Assembly: GCA_017999915.1 (NCBI GenBank)
Contig: JAGNKX010000004.1
Span: forward strand, 62,001 to 126,000
Reading direction: 5' to 3'
Length of the DNA: 64,000 nucleotides
Origin: Spirochaetota bacterium
Lineage (GTDB): Bacteria; Spirochaetota; UBA4802; UBA5550
How positions within the stretch are numbered: the stretch's first letter is position 1; the number at the start of each line of letters is the position of its first letter. A program made the translations under genes and the position numbers. Below the pieces are notes generated by a model that saw only the letters and a list, made by a program, of their open reading frames with translations, had not been told where the DNA came from and did no database searches. Below, piece after piece: positions 24,769 to 32,888 of the stretch.

Positions 24769-25836
24769 ATGAGAAAATATATATTGATCGGCTTCCTGGC
24801 GTCTCTAATAGCAATCGGGACAATAGTCCTCTATAATAAATATTCCAGTGATGATAATGATCCCGTTAAATTGGAAAATTCAATTATCATACATGGCATT
24901 AACATGACGTCGGATACCCCCCCTTCTGAAACCGAAGATGAAGCCGACGGTAAGATTATTTACAATGATGCCTTCGATGATGCAATCATAGATTTTGAAC
25001 AGTATAAGAAAAAAAGCCGCACGGGCATATCCGAAAAGGCGGTAAATGAATTTGAAAAGCTCCGCGCCAAGGACAGGCGCTGGCATCTCCGCCGGTACCA
25101 GATTAAAAAAAATGACAATCTCTGGAGAATTGCAAGGCGTTTCGGTGTCCATCAGCACAGTATCATAGGAATAAACAAGATAAATAATCCGGATATGATG
25201 AAACCGGGCAGGTATATTAATGTTCCTACCAGGAAGGGAATATACTACAAGGTTGACAAGGGTGATACCCTGAACAGAATAGCGGTTCGTCACAAAATTT
25301 CCATGAAAAGCATAGTGGCTCATAACCGGCTTAAAGGTAAAATAATAAGGCCGGGGCAGAGGATATTCCTCCCGGACGCGGAAGAACAGCGCGAAGCTAC
25401 CACGGTAGCCGTCAAAAAGATAAAAGCCATTCAGACGATAATTGCCGAGACGCTTAAATTCAGATGGCCCATACGCGGCAGGATAACCTCTGGCTTCGGC
25501 AACCGCACCGATCCCCTGTACGGGCATAGGCAGTTTCATTGCGGCATTGACATCAGCGCCAATGTGGGGACTCCCGTCCATGCCGCGGCCGACGGAAGGA
25601 TCATTTTCAGCGGCTGGAAAGCAGGATATGGCAATTGCGTTATCGTTCGTCATGACCGAGGCTTCATAACCGTTTACGCCCATAATTCGAAGAACGTGTC
25701 AGAAATTGACAGTGATGTAAGGCAGGGCTCGGTAATCGCCTATTCCGGCATGACCGGTGCCGTGACCGGGGCCCATCTGCATTTTGAAATACGCAAATAT
25801 GTGAATCCGTTAAATCCTCTGAGGTTTTTACGATAG
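24769..25836 (+). CDS. LysM and peptidase M23 domain protein
   Basis: A 355-residue envelope protein that binds and probably cuts peptidoglycan. An N-terminal hydrophobic anchor (residues 5-22) is followed by a linker, two LysM repeats (KKNDNLWRIARRFGV and DKGDTLNRIAVRHKI), then an M23 domain. The zinc ligands are visible in FHCGIDI and in the last AHLHFEIR motif, and the histidine of VYAHNS fits the second-motif position. No stronger ribosome site than a weak purine stretch is visible. It abuts the TPR-protein gene, whose ATG directly follows this stop codon. EnvC/NlpD-like regulation is possible if catalysis is absent. Confidence 0.9.
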   Translation: MRKYILIGFLASLIAIGTIVLYNKYSSDDNDPVKLENSIIIHGINMTSDTPPSETEDEADGKIIYNDAFDDAIIDFEQYKKKSRTGISEKAVNEFEKLRAKDRRWHLRRYQIKKNDNLWRIARRFGVHQHSIIGINKINNPDMMKPGRYINVPTRKGIYYKVDKGDTLNRIAVRHKISMKSIVAHNRLKGKIIRPGQRIFLPDAEEQREATTVAVKKIKAIQTIIAETLKFRWPIRGRITSGFGNRTDPLYGHRQFHCGIDISANVGTPVHAAADGRIIFSGWKAGYGNCVIVRHDRGFITVYAHNSKNVSEIDSDVRQGSVIAYSGMTGAVTGAHLHFEIRKYVNPLNPLRFLR

Positions 25837-26898
25837 ATGAAACAGATAACAATCGCAGTGGCGCTGCTGTTCATAATGGTTATTAATGCCGATTCGGCCG
25901 TAATTTCGGGCGATAAGGGGTCCAGGATCAAGGTCTTTTATACAATGAACGACCGGACCGGACAGGATGCCATCCAGAAGGGGAAGATAATATCATATTC
26001 ATCGAAGGACGAGTATAATGCGGCCGACCTTTTTGGACAGGCGCAGGACAAGAGCAAGGCTACAGTGCGCCTCCATGACGCCGAAGGTATAAGCGAGGGT
26101 GATATCCTCTATGTCATCAATGATAAGAACCTGATCATCGCGAAGATGGCAGTTCGCACAATTTTTAAAAGCGCTTCTTTTGGGCCGATGCTCGTGGGTT
26201 ACGGCAACTTCAGGCTCAGTTCGGTCGGGGACAGGGTGATCGTTACGGCCGGTAGTGAAGAATCGAAATATTCATATATCTACAAAGCCAGGGGAGATTA
26301 TTATCATGTCACCGGGGAAGATGGCGAAGCGATAAACGAATACAAGAACGCATTGAAAGTCGATGCGAACAATCCGAACGCACATCTCGCCCTGGGTCTT
26401 GTTTATTTGAACCAGGGGCTTGACCAGTTCGCCCTGCGCGAATTCAATCAAGCCAAGAATAACATAAGCAGGTTATACGACAACGAAGACAAGTTCATCC
26501 TCCTGCGCAGTATTGCAGAAATCAGCTACAGGAACGTATACGAAACATTCATGCCCCGGAAGCTGAAGGAAAAATACCGCGATGAAGGGATGAAGGCGTG
26601 CAAGGACGCCCTGAGGATATATCCCAAATCGGAGAGAATGTATTACTACCTCGGCGTGTTCAGCTTCCGTACGTCGGATCCGGATGACAGGGCGGCCAAG
26701 GATTATCTGCTCAAAGTCATTGAATTGAATCCCTCACACGCCAATGCATATGTTGCCCTTTCGGAGCTCTATTACCGGCATGACAACATGATAAAGGCCC
26801 GAATGTTCGCCGAGAAGGCAATTGAAGCCGATAACGGAAACATCCGGGCCCAGAAAATGCTCAAATACATCGAATCGAAAGAGCAGATCAAGCAGTAA
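25837..26898 (+). CDS. Exported TPR protein
   Basis: A 353-residue protein with a signal peptide (about residues 1-20, ending INADSA). An N-terminal beta-rich part of about 120 residues is followed by tetratricopeptide repeats: DYYHVTGEDGEAINEYKNAL, NAHLALGLVYLNQGLDQFAL, MYYYLGVFSFRTSDPDDRAA and NAYVALSELYYRHDNMIKAR. It probably scaffolds a partner in the periplasm. Its start lies immediately after the stop of the LysM/M23 gene, so the two products are likely to work together on the cell wall. Confidence 0.85.
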   Translation: MKQITIAVALLFIMVINADSAVISGDKGSRIKVFYTMNDRTGQDAIQKGKIISYSSKDEYNAADLFGQAQDKSKATVRLHDAEGISEGDILYVINDKNLIIAKMAVRTIFKSASFGPMLVGYGNFRLSSVGDRVIVTAGSEESKYSYIYKARGDYYHVTGEDGEAINEYKNALKVDANNPNAHLALGLVYLNQGLDQFALREFNQAKNNISRLYDNEDKFILLRSIAEISYRNVYETFMPRKLKEKYRDEGMKACKDALRIYPKSERMYYYLGVFSFRTSDPDDRAAKDYLLKVIELNPSHANAYVALSELYYRHDNMIKARMFAEKAIEADNGNIRAQKMLKYIESKEQIKQ

Positions 26899-27013
26899 TC
26901 AAACACCGTCCCAAAATGAACGATGGCACCCACCCGGGCAGTGCTCAACTCCTCACCGCCATGGAGAGGGTTTCCCTGTATCTGTCATTCAAATTTATTC
27001 ATATTAAATTTTC

Positions 27014-27041
27014 TTGACATTTTATAGACATAATATATTTT
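27014..27041 (+). promoter_or_regulatory. Candidate promoter of the membrane/ParB pair
   Basis: TTGACA (27014-27019) and TATTTT (27036-27041) lie 16 bases apart, with a GGGGAAAG-type ribosome site after them and the start codon at 27063. Confidence 0.45.
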
Positions 27042-27062
27042 CCTTTGGGGAAAGAATATTTT

Positions 27063-27521
27063 ATGATCATTTATACGCTATTTTTCTGCCTGCTTACGTC
27101 ATTCACGCTCCATGCAGTAATCATAGCCTTATACATCAAGAATAAGGATAAGCTCTATTTTTACTGGTTTATAGCGACCGTTGCGATGAACATGGCGATT
27201 GCCCTGGCCCTCATTGTCATTTCGCTGAGCAGGCCCGAGCTGATCCGCCAGCTGAACCTGAAATTCTTTTTCTGGCTCCTTTCGGGATTTGTCACACTGC
27301 TGCTCTTATGCTTGAAAATCGTCATATTCAAGAATATCTATAAGCGGAGCAAGGACCCGAAGTGGTATCACTTCAACCATTTCGGCAAGAAGGTGTTTGA
27401 GAAGGGAATAGTCAAGCAGGTCGAATTCCTCGGCATATTCGGATCGCTCCCGTTCTTTCTTTTTATCGGCGCCTTTTTCGTATCACGGCTTATAAACATG
27501 ATTCTCTACGGCAGAATGTAG
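27063..27521 (+). CDS. Small multi-span membrane protein, unknown
   Basis: A 152-residue membrane protein with four clear hydrophobic segments: residues 2-21, 32-52, 68-90 and 128-149. A basic cytoplasmic-type stretch (KRSKDPKWYHFNHFGKKVFEKG) sits before the last. I use ATG 27063, behind GGGGAAAG. I do not recognise the family. The ParB-domain gene begins 12 bases after its stop, so the two look functionally paired. Confidence 0.75.
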   Translation: MIIYTLFFCLLTSFTLHAVIIALYIKNKDKLYFYWFIATVAMNMAIALALIVISLSRPELIRQLNLKFFFWLLSGFVTLLLLCLKIVIFKNIYKRSKDPKWYHFNHFGKKVFEKGIVKQVEFLGIFGSLPFFLFIGAFFVSRLINMILYGRM

Positions 27522-27533
27522 CGGAGGATTCTG

Positions 27534-27947
27534 ATGAAAGTGAAAATAGACGATATTATCATTCGAAGAAGGATACGAACCTCCCCGGGCGACCTGGCGT
27601 ATCTCATGGAATCGATAAGCAAATTCGGGCTTCTGAACCCGATAACGGTCACGGAGGATTTTGAGCTGGTCGCGGGCTTCCGGCGACTTGAGGCATGCAA
27701 GGCCATCGGCATGAAGGAGATCGAATGCAGCATCATGCCTTCTTTGTCCAAATTCGAGCGCCTGCTGGTCGAGGCGGATGAAAATCTTACCCGGAAAGAC
27801 CTTACCATAGCGGAGATCGAGCGGTACGAAGATGAAAAGCGGTACCTCCAATCCCGGGGCCTGGAGCGGATACGGCTCTGGTTCATCAGGTTGTTCGGGA
27901 GAATCATTGAATGGATTCGCAGGTACATCCTCAGGCGGAATGACTGA
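27534..27947 (+). CDS. ParB-like nuclease-fold protein with amphipathic C-terminal tail
   Basis: A 137-residue protein. Residues 1-90 are a ParB N-terminal/sulfiredoxin-fold domain: the GLLNPITV segment and the phosphate-binding GFRRLEACKAIG motif are intact. In place of a helix-turn-helix domain, the last 30 residues hold an arginine-rich amphipathic helix (IRLWFIRLFGRIIEWIRRYI). Such a helix may bind the membrane. It follows the membrane-protein gene by 12 bases. It is not a chromosome-partition ParB, since it lacks the DNA-binding and dimerisation parts. Function is unknown. Confidence 0.8.
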   Translation: MKVKIDDIIIRRRIRTSPGDLAYLMESISKFGLLNPITVTEDFELVAGFRRLEACKAIGMKEIECSIMPSLSKFERLLVEADENLTRKDLTIAEIERYEDEKRYLQSRGLERIRLWFIRLFGRIIEWIRRYILRRND

Positions 27948-29093
27948 TCACTTCTTTACGAAAAGGGATATGAGCTCGATATGGTGTGTGCAGGGGAACA
28001 TGTCGATCAGCGTGAGCCTGTCAATAATGTAGCCGCCGGAAACAAAATCGCGGGCGTCGCGGGAGAACGTCGCTGGATTGCATGAAACATAGACGATCCG
28101 TGGCGGATCCATGGCCATGATCGTCCTTCTTGATTTTTTGTCTATCCCTGCGCGGGGAGGATCGATCACGACCAGATCGGGATGGTGACGGCCTGGATGG
28201 ACCCGGGAAGATGCCATCGCCTGGAACCGGATGTTATCGAGGCAGTTCACACGGGCGTTGTGCCTGGCCCAGCGGATATTTTCTTCACTGATGTCTATGC
28301 CGGTCCCTGATCCCGCTGCTTCGGCAAGGGGAAGGGTAAAGAATCCAACACCGCAGTCAAAATCCATAAAAACTTCATCGTCGTTGATCCCGGCATAGCC
28401 AATGACAATATCGAGCATTCGCTCCCTGAGACAGCGGTTGGCCTGGAAAAAACGGTCAATGTCCCGTAAGAAACTGAGCGAGCCGACCCTTTCTGCGACG
28501 ACGGGATTCTTGCCGAATGATGTTATGATGCGTGAATCTGTATCCGCCGCGATCCTGGCATCATCGGGGAGAACATTGTCATTCAGGATCCAGTCATTGA
28601 GCTCCCGGGAGAGCAGGAGGCATCCCGTTTTTCTTATGGAAACGAAATCATTGGTGCCTTTACGATAAAAGCCGGGGAGTCCTTTTTCCGCTTTTAATGC
28701 GGCATGGCTCCGGTAGTTATGGCGATCGTCATGGACCGTTTCAATGGCAGGTATCAGATGGGCCGGCAGGCCTGCTATCCTTCCAAGGTTGTCTTCAACA
28801 ATGCTTTTCTTGCATGAAAGCTCTTCATCATAGGGCATGTGCAGATAGCTGCACCCGCCACAAACAGTGAAATGAGGGCATTGCGGGATGATACGACTGT
28901 CGGATTGTTCGATGATAGATACAATAGAGGCGAATGCATAATCTTTTTTATCCTCGGTTATGGCGACTGAAACCATTTCTCCTGGGATGCCGTAGGGAAC
29001 AAGGATCGCTTTTCCCTTATGACGACCGATGGCATAACCGCCATATAGCGGCTTGTCAAGGGTAATTGTTAAGAACGTATCGCCGAGTGCCAT
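27948..29093 (-). CDS. 23S rRNA/tRNA uracil-5-methyltransferase (RlmCD/TrmA family)
   Basis: A 381-residue SAM-dependent enzyme that makes 5-methyluridine. The N-terminal TRAM domain precedes the [4Fe-4S] cysteines in CPHFTVCGGCSYLHM. The SAM site reads MDFDCGVGFFTLPLAEA; the usual Leu-Tyr of DLYCG is Phe-Asp here. The catalytic motifs DPPRAG and VSCNPATFSRD are present with the nucleophilic cysteine. Its stop is next to the ParB-domain stop on the other strand. The exact target base cannot be told from sequence. Confidence 0.9.
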   Translation of the reverse strand: MALGDTFLTITLDKPLYGGYAIGRHKGKAILVPYGIPGEMVSVAITEDKKDYAFASIVSIIEQSDSRIIPQCPHFTVCGGCSYLHMPYDEELSCKKSIVEDNLGRIAGLPAHLIPAIETVHDDRHNYRSHAALKAEKGLPGFYRKGTNDFVSIRKTGCLLLSRELNDWILNDNVLPDDARIAADTDSRIITSFGKNPVVAERVGSLSFLRDIDRFFQANRCLRERMLDIVIGYAGINDDEVFMDFDCGVGFFTLPLAEAAGSGTGIDISEENIRWARHNARVNCLDNIRFQAMASSRVHPGRHHPDLVVIDPPRAGIDKKSRRTIMAMDPPRIVYVSCNPATFSRDARDFVSGGYIIDRLTLIDMFPCTHHIELISLFVKK

Positions 29094-29246
29094 TATGCCT
29101 CTGTATTAATGATGTTATTTCCATGGTTTGGTTAAATGTAAAGGAAATAATTATGCCCGGAGGTGCTTCATTGGATCATTGCCGGCGATGCATGTCCTTG
29201 CGGGGGGAAAGTGATATCCGTAATTAATTGGGAAAACAAAATTTAT

Positions 29247-29275
29247 TTGACAATAGCCGGTTATTTGATTACACA
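29247..29275 (+). promoter_or_regulatory. Candidate promoter of the PPC lipoprotein gene
   Basis: TTGACA (29247-29252) and TACACA (29270-29275) are 17 bases apart. The gene starts at 29367. Confidence 0.4.
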
Positions 29276-29366
29276 TTATCGATTCGGACATGGGAACTGA
29301 ATGCCATTTTTTAATTTTCAGATTTCATGTTGAACTATGTGTCAATGGACACGGCCAGGAAATGCC

Positions 29367-30920
29367 ATGAGAATCATCATCACCGCACTATTCATAACAA
29401 CAGCCTTGCTGTTGCCGTCTTGCGCCAAAAAAGGCAAGATTGAGAAGGAACCGAACAATTCTTTCTCAACAGCCTGTGATATTACCATGGATGAACGCAT
29501 CCTCGGTTACATGGGGAGCCCCAATGACAGGGATTTTTATGTGATACACGTAAAGGAAAGAAAGATAGCGGATATCCAGCTTTCGGGCGTAAAAGGCATC
29601 AACCTGGCTGTAAAGATATGGAAGGGCGGTGATGACCCAAGCCTGATAAAGTGGATTGATGACAACAGAAAGTCTTCGCCCGAACGATTCGCAAACTTGT
29701 CGGTTACCCCGGGATATTACTATTTTGAGATATGCCAGAGCGACCGCGACCAGAGGAAAACAGACAAGGAGAATCCCTATGAGCTGATACTCAAGAGCCG
29801 TGTTGCCATATCCGAGGAATCCGAGCCGAACGACTCAAAAGAGGACGCGGACACCATACACATGGACAAGGAGATAACGGGATATTTTTCTCCCGCTTAT
29901 AACAGGCTCAATGAGGACAAGGAGAATCTACATCGCGAGGAAGACTGGTTTGCATTGGACGTGAACCTTAAATCGGACACTCCGCGTCTTATAAACGTAT
30001 CCCTCTCCGGCGTCAGCGACGTCAATTCGCTCCTGTACCTTTATAATCCCGACGGAGATTTGATATCGATGGCGGATAACGGAGGCCCCGGCGAACCTGA
30101 ATACATCAGCGGTGCCGGAATAAAAAAATCCGGGACCTATTACGCGATGGTTGCCGTCAGGGGATATGCCTTCAACCATGATGAGCCATATACCTTGAGC
30201 GCAACGATAAAAGAGCACGAATCTGGCAATGAGATGGAGCCTAACAACGATTTTGAATCGGCAAATAGCTTTACGAACACCATCAGCGGTAAAATTAATT
30301 CTAAAGATGATACGGATGTTTTCCTGTACCAGGTTGGCAATGGCCCCGGCACCTTCCGGATAGAGCTCAGGTGCCCGGATGACATGGATGGCATTCTTGC
30401 GCTGTACAACATGGACCGAGAGAAAATTATGGATGTGAACAGCGGCGGCAAAACCAGGAGAGAGGTGCATCCCAATTTTTATTCGGAAAAGGATTTTTAC
30501 ATAACCGTATCGGCCAGGTCAGCCGGCAGAATCCCTTCAGGTGAATACATCCTGACCGTGACGTCCCTCGCCAACTCTGAAAAACAGGAAAGAGAGCCAA
30601 ATAATGAATTATCCCAGGCGAACAAGTTAACTTTGAAAACCATTTCGGGATTCACTTCGTTCCGGGGGGACAAGGATTATTTCTTACTGGTCTATGACAC
30701 CAGGGTGAAGCAAAAATTCGAGATACAGGGGGCAAGGGGGGGATCGATCAAAGTCTCTGTTACGGATCCACTGGGCTTTATCATTAAAAGCATGGATGTA
30801 CAGGGAGACAGGAAGGTTGTGTTCAGTGAAATGATTGACAAGAAGGGCTATGTCATCGTAGAAGCCGTTACTGAGAATTACGATAATCCCTATGTGATCA
30901 ATCTCAGAGGTGCGCAATGA
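29367..30920 (+). CDS. Lipoprotein with four pre-peptidase C-terminal (PPC) domains
   Basis: A 517-residue outer-surface or periplasmic lipoprotein. The signal ends in LLLPSC. Four PPC-type beta-domains follow, each opening with the same call sign: EPNNSFSTA, EPNDSKEDA, EPNNDFESA and EPNNELSQA. Each continues with DxDxF/W-like strands and GxYY/GxYxLxV segments. In proteases such domains aid targeting; here no protease is attached, so they are the main body. The start is ATG 29367, as an upstream GTG adds ten unlike residues. It overlaps the next lipoprotein by four bases. Confidence 0.87.
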   Translation: MRIIITALFITTALLLPSCAKKGKIEKEPNNSFSTACDITMDERILGYMGSPNDRDFYVIHVKERKIADIQLSGVKGINLAVKIWKGGDDPSLIKWIDDNRKSSPERFANLSVTPGYYYFEICQSDRDQRKTDKENPYELILKSRVAISEESEPNDSKEDADTIHMDKEITGYFSPAYNRLNEDKENLHREEDWFALDVNLKSDTPRLINVSLSGVSDVNSLLYLYNPDGDLISMADNGGPGEPEYISGAGIKKSGTYYAMVAVRGYAFNHDEPYTLSATIKEHESGNEMEPNNDFESANSFTNTISGKINSKDDTDVFLYQVGNGPGTFRIELRCPDDMDGILALYNMDREKIMDVNSGGKTRREVHPNFYSEKDFYITVSARSAGRIPSGEYILTVTSLANSEKQEREPNNELSQANKLTLKTISGFTSFRGDKDYFLLVYDTRVKQKFEIQGARGGSIKVSVTDPLGFIIKSMDVQGDRKVVFSEMIDKKGYVIVEAVTENYDNPYVINLRGAQ

Positions 30921-31378
30921 AAATCACCAAGCTTTTTGTCTTAGCGCCGCTCTTCCTGACCCTGGCCGCGGGGTGCGCCACAAAAACAGCAAAAAGAAAC
31001 GGGGAGACATACCGGCTGCCTGAAAAATATAATTTCCGGTTTATAGGCAGGGACGTGGAAATAGATAACCCGGACAATGACCGGAGATCATACTACAAGC
31101 TCATTATTGACAAGGCCGACGAGGGAAGAACAACGACCGGTCTTGAATCCCAGGAAAAGATATATGAAGCGACTCTTGCGCCTAACCGGCACCTGGTCAC
31201 TGTTGAAAAATGGGTCCTTGACCAGAAATCGTCGCGTTATATCAAGCTCAACAATATCGAGCAGCCCAAGCCTAACTTCATTTATTTTGACGTGCCCGAA
31301 AAGAAGATCGTTGTTGTCGATATGAAGACCGCGAAGGACGGCAAGGCTGAAATAACGATAGATTACGAAAGGAAATGA
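30917..31378 (+). CDS. Small lipoprotein, unknown
   Basis: A 153-residue lipoprotein with signal ending in LTLAAGC. The mature part has no domain I recognise; it alternates charged and hydrophobic residues and looks beta-rich. Its start overlaps the stop of the PPC lipoprotein (ATGA), so the two are made together and probably interact. A terminator follows. Confidence 0.75.
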   Translation: MKITKLFVLAPLFLTLAAGCATKTAKRNGETYRLPEKYNFRFIGRDVEIDNPDNDRRSYYKLIIDKADEGRTTTGLESQEKIYEATLAPNRHLVTVEKWVLDQKSSRYIKLNNIEQPKPNFIYFDVPEKKIVVVDMKTAKDGKAEITIDYERK

Positions 31379-31396
31379 AAAACGATGGTATAGATT

Positions 31397-31425
31397 AAGG
31401 GCGGGATTTTTCACCCCGCCCCTTT
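31397..31425. terminator. Terminator after the lipoprotein pair
   Basis: GGGCGGG (31399-31405) pairs with CCCGCCC (31415-31421) around ATTTTTCAC, with CTTTAT after it. It lies between the lipoprotein pair and the convergent DUF4015-type gene and may serve both. Confidence 0.7.
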
Positions 31426-31428
31426 ATG

Positions 31429-32469
31429 TCAGTCTATGATAGTGTCGGTTTTATCCGAGCGTTCTTTCCTTGATACCTTGTTCGAGTAAAAGCTTTTAAC
31501 AACCGCCAGAGGGAAATCATATTCCTGCCGCGCGTTCCAGAGTATATAACCCTTGATACCGGAATCATGAATGCCCTTGAGCTGGTCCGTGATGTATTTA
31601 TCGAAAGGTATCCCCACCATTTTCATTTTAAAGGCCTGTATGTACGTTACGATCATGGCATTTTTGCTTCTCGATTTGGCCCGCACAGAAGTCTCGCGGA
31701 CCGTGTAATAGGGATCCCCGTAGAATTTCTTGCTCCAGGTGTAATGCGAGGGATACGCCATGGGGCATATGATGTCAACGACCTTGTCGAGGCTTTCCAT
31801 GTTCTGGCCGATGATGTCATCCTTGTTGAGGGGAATCCGGCCGAAAATATCCGCCGCGATGCGCACATTATATTTTTTAAGCCTGTTGCGGGCCCTGGTG
31901 AGGATGTCCTCGATATACTTGTATCTCTGGCTGAAGGTAAGATGTCTCGTACTGCCGGAGTCGTGGAAGCGTATATAATCGAACTGAATTTCCTTGAAGC
32001 CGTTTTTGCAGGCGTCCTCCGCAATGGATATCCTGTCCTCTATATAACTGTCGGGAACAGGGTATTTTCTCAGGCCGTCTGGAAACATGACGACGCGGGC
32101 AATGGGATGAATGCCGTTGTCCTTGCAGTATTGCACGTTGGATGCCGGGACCATGCATTTTACGAATTTGGCGCTCTGCACGTCAAGGACCATCGTGTTG
32201 ATTCCGGCGGTCTTGGCTTTGGTAACAAGATCCTGAAGTTTCTTCATGTTATTGGCGGATGAGACGTTGAGATACATCCCGCGGTAAAATTCAGGAAACC
32301 GGTAACCTCTCTCGGCATCAGGAGCGGCATTGTTCCTGTCTTTGACGAATGGCGCTGCTACAACATTGTCTTTCAATAGACTGGTCGGATACTGAAATAT
32401 TTTATGTGGCAGGTTGCTGATGAATAAAAAAACACCAGTGATGAACAGCAAGATACCAATTTTTTTCAT
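31429..32469 (-). CDS. Putative glycoside hydrolase, DUF4015 type, membrane-anchored
   Basis: A 346-residue protein with an N-terminal hydrophobic anchor (residues 4-20), then a TIM-barrel-like domain. Motifs recalling the DUF4015 (PF13200) putative glycosidases are RGMYLNVSSAN, TMVLDVQSA, EIQFDYIRF, ADIFGRIP, DIICPMAYPSHY and GYILWNA. The acidic residues in QFDYIRF and ADIFG are candidates for catalysis. I use ATG 32469 with AGGAG upstream. Cell-wall or envelope polysaccharide is the likely target; no activity is known for this group. Confidence 0.82.
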   Translation of the reverse strand: MKKIGILLFITGVFLFISNLPHKIFQYPTSLLKDNVVAAPFVKDRNNAAPDAERGYRFPEFYRGMYLNVSSANNMKKLQDLVTKAKTAGINTMVLDVQSAKFVKCMVPASNVQYCKDNGIHPIARVVMFPDGLRKYPVPDSYIEDRISIAEDACKNGFKEIQFDYIRFHDSGSTRHLTFSQRYKYIEDILTRARNRLKKYNVRIAADIFGRIPLNKDDIIGQNMESLDKVVDIICPMAYPSHYTWSKKFYGDPYYTVRETSVRAKSRSKNAMIVTYIQAFKMKMVGIPFDKYITDQLKGIHDSGIKGYILWNARQEYDFPLAVVKSFYSNKVSRKERSDKTDTIID

Positions 32470-32888
32470 GTGAAACACTCTCCTGATTATAAATGATGGA
32501 TATTACGTATTGCAGTGATGAATATGTAAAAGAATGTTTAATTTCAAGTAAAAAATTATGTCGTCTATTCTTTATGGAACATTTTCAGCATTGCATCTAT
32601 ATATTGAATATCGACATCATGAGAATGATTTGATTATTTTTATAGTTAATTTTTTATATAATTATTAAATAAATTATTTATACTATTGACGCTGGTATAA
32701 AAATTTATTATCTATAATTTAAGCACTCGAATTGTCTTCACTGTAATATAATAAGGATACCTCAATACGCTAATTGCGTGGGTATGGATCTATAGTGGCT
32801 GGCCTTCCGGGCATAGGGCTACAGTCATATACATCCCGGTGGGCGGGTCCCTCAAAAGTGCAAATATAAAGTCCATTACGGTGTCAAT
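32470..32888. ncRNA. dnaG upstream gap; candidate structured leader RNA
   Basis: The first 230 bases are AT-rich with no gene. A TTGACG at 32686-32691 and a TATAAT at 32713-32718 could make a promoter, though 21 bases apart is long. From about 32756 GC content rises and hairpins appear: ATACC/GGTAT enclosing ACGC/GCGT (32757-32785), GTGGC/GCTAC (32795-32822) and CCCG/CGGG (32835-32847). The part up to the dnaG start could be a leader RNA or a small RNA. It does not match any RNA class I know; the call is weak. Confidence 0.3.

Noticed and set aside
27534-27947. Chromosome-partition ParB
   Set aside because: Only the N-terminal domain is present and no parA or parS-like repeats are nearby.
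31567-32262. 231-codon open frame on the plus strand opposite the DUF4015-type gene
   Set aside because: It mirrors the real gene, has no ribosome site or recognisable family, and its content follows the opposite-strand codons.
32740-32888. tRNA-Sec, SRP RNA or 6S RNA
   Set aside because: No UCA anticodon arm, no GGAAG/GNRA SRP motif and no long 6S-type rod could be recognised.
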